DNA from: Candidatus Wolframiiraptor sp.
GTDB lineage: Archaea > Thermoproteota > Nitrososphaeria_A > Caldarchaeales > Wolframiiraptoraceae
Direction: 5' to 3'
Length of the DNA: 9,638 nt
Assembly (NCBI GenBank): GCA_003660635.1
Contig: QMUP01000019.1
Location: 1-9,638, forward strand
Shown: in pieces, positions 5,876 to 9,638 of the stretch
Layout: each line of letters opens with the position of its first letter
How positions within the stretch are numbered: the first letter of the stretch is position 1
The notes under the pieces: generated by a model
Seen by the model: only the letters and a program-made list of their open reading frames with translations
What the model was told of the DNA's origin: nothing
Databases searched by the model: none
Program-made: the position numbers and the translations under genes

Positions 5876-7012
5876 ATGAGGAGGTTTGCACTTCGGAAAG
5901 TTTCTCAAGTTATGAATACACGTCCGCAAAAATTCTCAGCTAATGATAAAGTATCGAGTTTGATAGGGTGTTTACGCGAAGCCGAGGTCCGTGAGGCAGT
6001 TATCGAATATGGACACCGCCTAGGGGTTGTAACCCTTGATGATCTATTAAATGTATCAAACCCCGAGCGCGTGACCCTCGGTAGGGTTGCATCAAGCGCT
6101 ATTCCAGTCTCCCCTGAAGCGTCCTTACTCACCGCAGCGGATCTCATGTTAACCAATAGGGTTTGGGTATTGCTCGTTAAACGCGGAAACGAGTTGCTAG
6201 GAACGATCTCTCAGAGAGAAATCGTGAAAGTTATGCCGATGTTCTCCGCTCTCTCGAATATCTCCTGCGGCGATTTAATGAGAAAGAATGTCGGATTCAT
6301 CCATTTACACGACAAGTTATCAACCGCGAGAAAGAAGATGCGTAAACGTGGGGTAAGCCATTTGATGGTTGTTGATGATGAAGGCGAATTAAGAGGTGTG
6401 GTGACGGCTAAGGAGATCGTGTTAGGTCTCCTGCAGCCGGGAGAAAGTAGGACTATAGGGGAGCGGGGCGGCGAATTCATAAAGATCTGGGATCTCCCGG
6501 TTAAAAGCATAATGGATGAAACGCCGCTTGTTTTCAAATCTGGAGAGCCTGCTTCACATGCCTTAAACGCCATCAAGAAATCTCGAAAAGACATTTGCGT
6601 AGTTAAGAGCGATTCTCGCCCCCTTGGGATAATAACCCCTAGAGAATTGATTTCCGTGCTCTTGAGATTTAAGATTAGAGAGGAGCCGAGGATATACGTC
6701 GTGGGCTTGCCGGATCTTGAAGATCCCTCAGTACTTGAGGTTGTTCAAAGCAAATTATCTAGGGTTATGAGCCGGGGATTTGGAGTTCATCGGGGCATAG
6801 ATGAGGTGATGCTTGACGTTAAACGGATGAAGCGGAGCGGAAAACGGACCTTATACGTAATTACGGCCAGAGTATACATGCCGAAGAATTTACTCACGAT
6901 ATCCGCCGAAGGCTGGGATCTAATGGAAGCATTCGATAATCTATGCAGAAAGCTGGGGAGGCGTTTTTCGAAAGAGAAAACCCGGAAACCCAGCCGTTTC
7001 TTACGGATCTAA
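5876..7012 (+). CDS. Four-CBS-domain protein with C-terminal HPF/RaiA-like ribosome-hibernation domain
   Basis: Likely an adenine-nucleotide-sensing cytoplasmic protein that acts on ribosomes. Four CBS repeats can be read at about residues 9-60, 66-122, 131-187 and 209-266. Each ends in the G-[VTI]-[VI]-T/S-x-x-E/D pattern (for example GVVTLDDLL, GTISQREIV, GVVTAKEIV, GIITPRELI). Residues 272-371 then follow the HPF/YfiA fold order: a first strand RIYVVGLP, a helix VLEVVQSKLSRVM, strands VMLDVKRM and TLYVITARVY, and finally ISAEGWDLMEAFDNLCRKLGR, which lines up with the SAEGQDMYAAIDGLIDKLARQ segment of bacterial HPF. The tail is very basic (KEKTRKPSRFLRI). ATG 5876 was chosen from its own TATA box; no good SD is seen. 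The hibernation role is inferred from domain homology. An RNA-binding or metabolic CBS regulator is the alternative. Confidence 0.85.
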   Translation: MRRFALRKVSQVMNTRPQKFSANDKVSSLIGCLREAEVREAVIEYGHRLGVVTLDDLLNVSNPERVTLGRVASSAIPVSPEASLLTAADLMLTNRVWVLLVKRGNELLGTISQREIVKVMPMFSALSNISCGDLMRKNVGFIHLHDKLSTARKKMRKRGVSHLMVVDDEGELRGVVTAKEIVLGLLQPGESRTIGERGGEFIKIWDLPVKSIMDETPLVFKSGEPASHALNAIKKSRKDICVVKSDSRPLGIITPRELISVLLRFKIREEPRIYVVGLPDLEDPSVLEVVQSKLSRVMSRGFGVHRGIDEVMLDVKRMKRSGKRTLYVITARVYMPKNLLTISAEGWDLMEAFDNLCRKLGRRFSKEKTRKPSRFLRI

Positions 7013-7015
7013 TTC

Positions 7016-7030
7016 CATTTATTTTTTCTC
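7016..7030 (+). terminator. T-rich tract after the CBS-HPF gene
   Basis: Just after the TAA at 7012 lies a T-dominated run (about 7016-7029, including six consecutive T). Archaeal RNA polymerase terminates at such U-rich stretches without needing a hairpin. The next gene has its own TATA box from 7041, which supports a transcription boundary here. Confidence 0.4.
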
Positions 7031-7040
7031 GACCAAAAAA

Positions 7041-7048
7041 GTTTAAAC
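7041..7048 (+). promoter_or_regulatory. TATA box for the small conserved gene
   Basis: GTTTAAAC, preceded by an A-run that could act as BRE-adjacent sequence, lies about 60 nt before the ATG at 7103. It predicts a start near 7071 and a leader of about 30 nt carrying GGTGA at 7087-7091 and AGAGG just before the ATG. Confidence 0.5.
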
Positions 7049-7102
7049 CCTGTAGCTAAACAGATGTCTTGAAGTCGAGGATACGGGGTGACGGATTAGA
7101 GG

Positions 7103-7462
7103 ATGGAAATCGATTGGAAGACCTTCAAGAAATTGTTTCCAAATCTTTACCGAGAGATGATGTTAAAGAAGATGAGCATATCGATTGATGCAGTTAGAGT
7201 GGATCAGGATCAAGCGGAAAAAGAGGCAAGTAAGCCCAGGGCTCCAACCATGCCGACGGCAATAGATTATCTCAGGAGATGTGAAAATGACGAGGAGGCG
7301 ATGAGGGTTATAGATTATCTCGAAAAGAGGGGTGAGATCTCCTCAGAAGAAGCGGAAAGGCTCAGAAAGCAGGTAGTTGAGCGGGGAGTTAGAAGTTTCG
7401 GTAAAAAGAAGGAGTGGGGCTATTATTCTACGAAGTACTTGGGAGAAGGTATAGATGATTAA
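7103..7462 (+). CDS. Small conserved archaeal protein of unknown function (possibly DUF2095-like)
   Basis: A 119-aa soluble protein with no signal peptide or membrane segment. The N-terminal DWKTFKKLFPNLYREMMLKKMSISIDAVRV is followed by a charged, alanine-rich linker (about 37-49), then a helical region AIDYLRRCENDEEAMRVIDYLEKRGEISSEEAERLRKQ (written in parts: DYLRRC, EAMRVIDYLEKRGEI, EEAERLRKQV), and a basic end RSFGKKKEWGYYSTKY. The FPNL opening and the EKRGEI plus RSFGxKKExGYY ending remind me of an archaeal family of uncharacterised proteins, tentatively DUF2095; that name is from memory. The ATG at 7103 is the only reasonable start: an in-frame GTG at 7088 runs into TAG after two further codons. 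It has its own TATA box and ends 8 nt before the convergent GTPase gene. No function is assigned. Confidence 0.75.
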   Translation: MEIDWKTFKKLFPNLYREMMLKKMSISIDAVRVDQDQAEKEASKPRAPTMPTAIDYLRRCENDEEAMRVIDYLEKRGEISSEEAERLRKQVVERGVRSFGKKKEWGYYSTKYLGEGIDD

Positions 7463-7470
7463 AAATCATT

Positions 7471-8679
7471 TTATGCGCGTCTCCCCGCCGCAATTATGGA
7501 TATGACATCTCCCCACTTCAGTTTATAATCTTCCCCGAGCCTGATCTTCTTCCGCGCATCGATTGCGTAAAGAAAAGTCTTTCCCAGATCCGTGTGGATC
7601 ATATAAGCTAAGTCCCTGGGAGTTGAACCCTTTGGGAGGATATAGACGTCTGGAAGAACGTTTCCATCGTGGTCTGTGAGCTTCTCCGGATCCTCAACCG
7701 GATATACCGGGATGTAATTTAGTATCTCAAAGTAGGCCTTATTGACAACCTCCTGAACTCCCGTTGACTTCCATTTTCCTAATACCTTCTCCCTTATCAG
7801 CTCAAGCGCCCTTTTTTGATTTGAGGTAAGCTTTGAGTCGTCAAGTATCTCAAAGTCAGGATCTCCGGGGAGATACCTGATTATCTTCTTCTCGGCTGCG
7901 AGTCTCAGTATCCTCTCAGCTTCCGCGCTAACGGGAACGACGTTATACCCAGCTCCTCGTAACTTTTTTATTCCGTCTTCAGCTTCCGGTAAATCTATCT
8001 TATTGGCGGCGACGATTATCGGCTTACTCTTTTCCCGTAATTTTCTAATGAATTTGAAGACCTCCTCTGTGCCCCATTTCGATGGACGAGAGGGGTTAAG
8101 GTCGAGTTCCTGTACTACCATGTGTATCGTAGATTCATTTATTCTAAGTCCTGAGAACTTCTTCGCGATCTCTTCTTCCAGCCTCCCAACCTTACTCTCG
8201 ACGACCCTGCTAATCCTTTTCCAATCCGTCATCAACAAGTTATATAACCAGTGGTCTAATTCATCTTCGACGAGTTTTACATCTTCAACAGGGTTTCCGG
8301 TTCCAGGTCTTATGGGGTTGCCATCCGGATCGGTTGCCCCAGCAGCGTCCGCGACTACTATCAACGCTGATGCCTGCCTGATCTCGTCGAGGAACTGTAA
8401 TCCTAATCCCCTCCCCTCATGTGCTTGTCTAATGATTCCGGGGCAGTCAATGATCTCTATCGGGATGAGCCTGACTCCATCTATACATTTACTGTTCTTA
8501 GGGTTGTCCTTGACCCCAAGTTCTCTACATACGCAATTTATCCTAAGATAGGTTATCCCCCGATTCGGTTTAATGGTGGTAAACGGATACGCGGCGATCT
8601 CAACCGGGGCCAGGGTCATGGCGGCGAACATCGTGCTCTTACCCACATTCGGCTTCCCAACTATGCCGGCTAACTCCAT
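7471..8679 (-). CDS. OBG/YchF-related GTPase with C-terminal TGS domain
   Basis: TRAFAC-class GTPase of the archaeal OBG-like branch, thought to bind ribosomes or translation factors. In its 402 residues: G1 GKPNVGKST (8-16), a switch-I region AAYPFTTIKPNRG (29-41) typical of OBG/YchF, G3 DCPG (78-81), G4 NKID (226-229) and G5 SA (251-252). A helical insertion occupies about 130-215. The last roughly 75 residues are a TGS domain (PDVYILPKGSTPRDLAYMIHTDLG onward). The intact NKxD box points to guanine specificity, whereas true YchF/OLA1 has an altered G4 box and prefers ATP. The ATG at 8679 starts directly on the G1 strand. There is no SD and a TATA-like element lies about 28 nt upstream, so it is probably leaderless. 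It is convergent with the small unknown gene and divergent from the ferredoxin. Confidence 0.93.
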   Translation of the reverse strand: MELAGIVGKPNVGKSTMFAAMTLAPVEIAAYPFTTIKPNRGITYLRINCVCRELGVKDNPKNSKCIDGVRLIPIEIIDCPGIIRQAHEGRGLGLQFLDEIRQASALIVVADAAGATDPDGNPIRPGTGNPVEDVKLVEDELDHWLYNLLMTDWKRISRVVESKVGRLEEEIAKKFSGLRINESTIHMVVQELDLNPSRPSKWGTEEVFKFIRKLREKSKPIIVAANKIDLPEAEDGIKKLRGAGYNVVPVSAEAERILRLAAEKKIIRYLPGDPDFEILDDSKLTSNQKRALELIREKVLGKWKSTGVQEVVNKAYFEILNYIPVYPVEDPEKLTDHDGNVLPDVYILPKGSTPRDLAYMIHTDLGKTFLYAIDARKKIRLGEDYKLKWGDVISIIAAGRRA

Positions 8680-8701
8680 CCCAAGGATAGGGTTTTCGGA
8701 C

Positions 8702-8711
8702 TCTTTAAAAC
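8702..8711 (-). promoter_or_regulatory. TATA-like box for the GTPase gene
   Basis: On the minus strand the sequence reads TGTTTTAAAG, centred about 28 nt upstream of the ATG at 8679. That is the spacing of a leaderless archaeal transcript, which also explains the absence of an SD. The rest of the divergent spacer (8712-8780) is AT-rich with several GAATT words but no convincing element. Confidence 0.45.
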
Positions 8712-8780
8712 AATTACTATAGTCTATGTATTACGAATTTCGCAAAAAGTGCGGATTCCGAATTCTAGATAGGTGAATCA

Positions 8781-8789
8781 ATCTTTAAG
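8781..8789 (+). promoter_or_regulatory. TATA-like box for the ferredoxin gene
   Basis: ATCTTTAAG is centred about 36 nt before the ATG at 8821, predicting a start near 8811 and a leader of about 10 nt. Placing the promoter here argues against the in-frame GTG at 8773, which would lie upstream of the transcript. Confidence 0.45.
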
Positions 8790-8820
8790 TCCTGCTTTTT
8801 CGGCGAAAATACGATGGTAT

Positions 8821-9048
8821 ATGGTTCGGGTGAGAATCGATAAGGACGCTTGTATAGGCTGTGGAGCCTGCTGGGCTTTGGCGCCGAACTTCTTTGAGCA
8901 GAATGAGAACGATGGAAAGAGCCAGATCGTAGAACAATACAGGGTTGGTGGAGACGCAACCGTTGGTGAGCCTCCGGCAGATATGGTAGATGACGTGAAG
9001 AGCGCTGCTGAAGGCTGTCCGGTTGAGGCCATTAAGATAGAAGAGTAA
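8821..9048 (+). CDS. Ferredoxin with a single [4Fe-4S] cluster
   Basis: Small soluble electron carrier of 75 aa. The four cluster ligands are visible: C11, C14 and C17 in CIGCGAC, and C66 in GCPVEAI, the standard CxxCxxC...CP arrangement. The second position of the motif is Cys (not Asp), so a full [4Fe-4S] cluster is expected. No second set of cysteines is present. The protein is very acidic (tail EAIKIEE), typical for ferredoxins. The ATG at 8821 gives a normal N-terminus (VRVRIDKDACIGC); the longer frame from GTG 8773 adds 16 residues with no family match and overlaps the promoter. Likely partners are 2-oxoacid:ferredoxin oxidoreductases, but none is encoded nearby. It ends 9 nt before the convergent eL15 stop. 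Confidence 0.92.
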   Translation: MVRVRIDKDACIGCGACWALAPNFFEQNENDGKSQIVEQYRVGGDATVGEPPADMVDDVKSAAEGCPVEAIKIEE

Positions 9049-9057
9049 GTAACCTGC

Positions 9058-9564
9058 TTACTTCTTCTTTTTCTCCTCTTTCTTGGCGAGCTTCTTCCTA
9101 ACCCTTCTAAGGAGCGGATCCGGGAGCTTTAACTCCTTATCGTTTAGTATTGATTGGTGATATGGATCAACCATTATCACTTCATACCACTTGTATAACC
9201 CATCTTCAGCGACCCAGTAAGCACCGATAGGATAAAGGTTCGGGTATTTCTTCTGAGCCCTGTGGATGGCCTCCTCCATCATCGTTACGTTAACCTTATG
9301 CTTTACGACTCCAAGGGCCTTCGGCCTCCTACCGGCCCTGGGCCTCGGCTTCTGGAAGCCGCCTCTCCTAACCCTCACCCTAACGACTACGAAGCCCTGC
9401 TTAGCCTTATATCCGAGTTTCCTCGCCCTATCCAGCCTCAGCGGCTTCCTAACCCTAACTACCGCAGGCTGCCTCCTCCACCTAATCAGCCTCTGTTTCA
9501 TTAATGCGCGGAGTTCTTCGGGTTTCTCACGCCAAAGGTTTTCGAGCATCGTGTAAACGCCCAT
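9058..9564 (-). CDS. rpl15e: Large-subunit ribosomal protein eL15 (L15e)
   Basis: Archaeal/eukaryotic 50S ribosomal protein eL15, an rRNA-binding protein. Family segments in order: MGVYTMLENLW at the N-terminus, RLIRWRRQPAVVRVRKPLRLDRARKLGYKAKQG split over about residues 26-58, VVVRVRVRRGGFQKPRPRAGRRPK (glycine/arginine-rich loop, about 60-84), and YPIGAYWVAEDGLYKWYEVIMVDP (about 112-136). The C-terminus is lysine-rich (KKEEKKKK). The ATG at 9564 gives 168 aa and the usual MGVY start. An upstream in-frame ATG at 9600 would place the TATA box CTTAAATATC (9588-9597) inside the coding region, so it was rejected. No SD precedes 9564, consistent with a leaderless message. Confidence 0.95.
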   Translation of the reverse strand: MGVYTMLENLWREKPEELRALMKQRLIRWRRQPAVVRVRKPLRLDRARKLGYKAKQGFVVVRVRVRRGGFQKPRPRAGRRPKALGVVKHKVNVTMMEEAIHRAQKKYPNLYPIGAYWVAEDGLYKWYEVIMVDPYHQSILNDKELKLPDPLLRRVRKKLAKKEEKKKK

Positions 9565-9587
9565 CTTCGATGGAGGGCTTCCTAGGG

Positions 9588-9597
9588 GATATTTAAG
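9588..9597 (-). promoter_or_regulatory. TATA box for the eL15 gene
   Basis: Minus strand CTTAAATATC, centred about 28 nt upstream of the ATG at 9564, the classic spacing for a leaderless archaeal gene. It is identical over ten bases to the element ahead of the CBS-HPF gene. The remaining bases 9601-9638 show nothing recognisable. Confidence 0.6.
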
Positions 9598-9638
9598 CAT
9601 TGATCAGGATACGTTGACCCGATTAGAGATGATTGCAA

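Noticed and set aside
8003..8551. Long plus-strand open frame opposite the GTPase gene
   Set aside because: Low-complexity serine-rich translation with no domain; it is the antisense shadow of a well-supported GTPase.
8734..8765. Repeated GAATT/CGAATTTCG words and an imperfect stem in the GTPase-ferredoxin spacer
   Set aside because: The pairing needs a bulge and a wobble, the words are short and AT-rich, and no regulator or RNA family fits; probably chance.
8773..8820. Extended ferredoxin N-terminus from GTG 8773
   Set aside because: The extra 16 residues match nothing in ferredoxins and would overlap the TATA-like ATCTTTAAG.
9565..9600. Extended eL15 N-terminus from ATG 9600
   Set aside because: The TATA box CTTAAATATC lies in this stretch, and eL15 proteins normally begin at the MGVY equivalent.
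1..9638. CRISPR arrays, tRNA or rRNA genes, insertion sequences, attachment sites
   Set aside because: No regularly spaced repeats, cloverleaf sequence, transposase or terminal repeats were seen on reading either strand.

Overview
The window comes from an archaeon. The evidence is two archaeal/eukaryotic-type ribosomal proteins (eS1 and eL15), a KEOPS Pcc1 subunit next to an archaeal RecJ-like DHH protein, TATA-box promoters of the CTTAAATATC or GTTTAAAC kind followed by leaderless or short-leader genes, and SD motifs matching the 16S end ...CACCUCCU. Frequent AGG/AGA and ATA codons would fit a thermophile. A TACK-type lineage is a guess; nothing here settles the phylum.

Positions 1-1385 (+): the 3' part of an archaeal RecJ/GAN-like phosphoesterase, cut at the window edge inside its DHH motif, then pcc1. 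Positions 1365-4400 (-): a tightly overlapping four-gene metal-uptake operon, in transcription order a membrane-anchored ZnuA/TroA-like binding protein, its ATPase, an ABC-3 permease and a DtxR/MntR-like regulator. A perfect 21-bp inverted repeat sits at its promoter, facing the promoter of the ribosomal protein eS1 gene. This operon appears to split a recJ-pcc1-rps3ae neighbourhood that I recall being contiguous in other archaea.

Positions 4502-5792 (+): rps3ae followed by an overlapping nucleotidyltransferase gene. Its reading frame extends well upstream of its first ATG, and its best start is a CTG behind a perfect Shine-Dalgarno sequence inside rps3ae. Positions 5876-7012 (+): a four-CBS protein with a C-terminal HPF/RaiA-like (ribosome hibernation) domain. 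Positions 7103-7462 (+): a small conserved-looking archaeal protein of unknown function. Positions 7471-8679 (-): an OBG/YchF-related GTPase with a TGS domain. Positions 8821-9048 (+): a single-cluster [4Fe-4S] ferredoxin. Positions 9058-9564 (-): ribosomal protein eL15.

Most of the window is housekeeping (translation, tRNA modification, DNA replication/repair). The parts most worth a second look are the metal operon, with an atypical regulator, an atypical binding protein and a candidate operator; the CBS-HPF fusion; and the nucleotidyltransferase with no standard start codon. No mobile element, CRISPR array, tRNA or rRNA was seen, and no non-coding stretch exceeds 300 bases.
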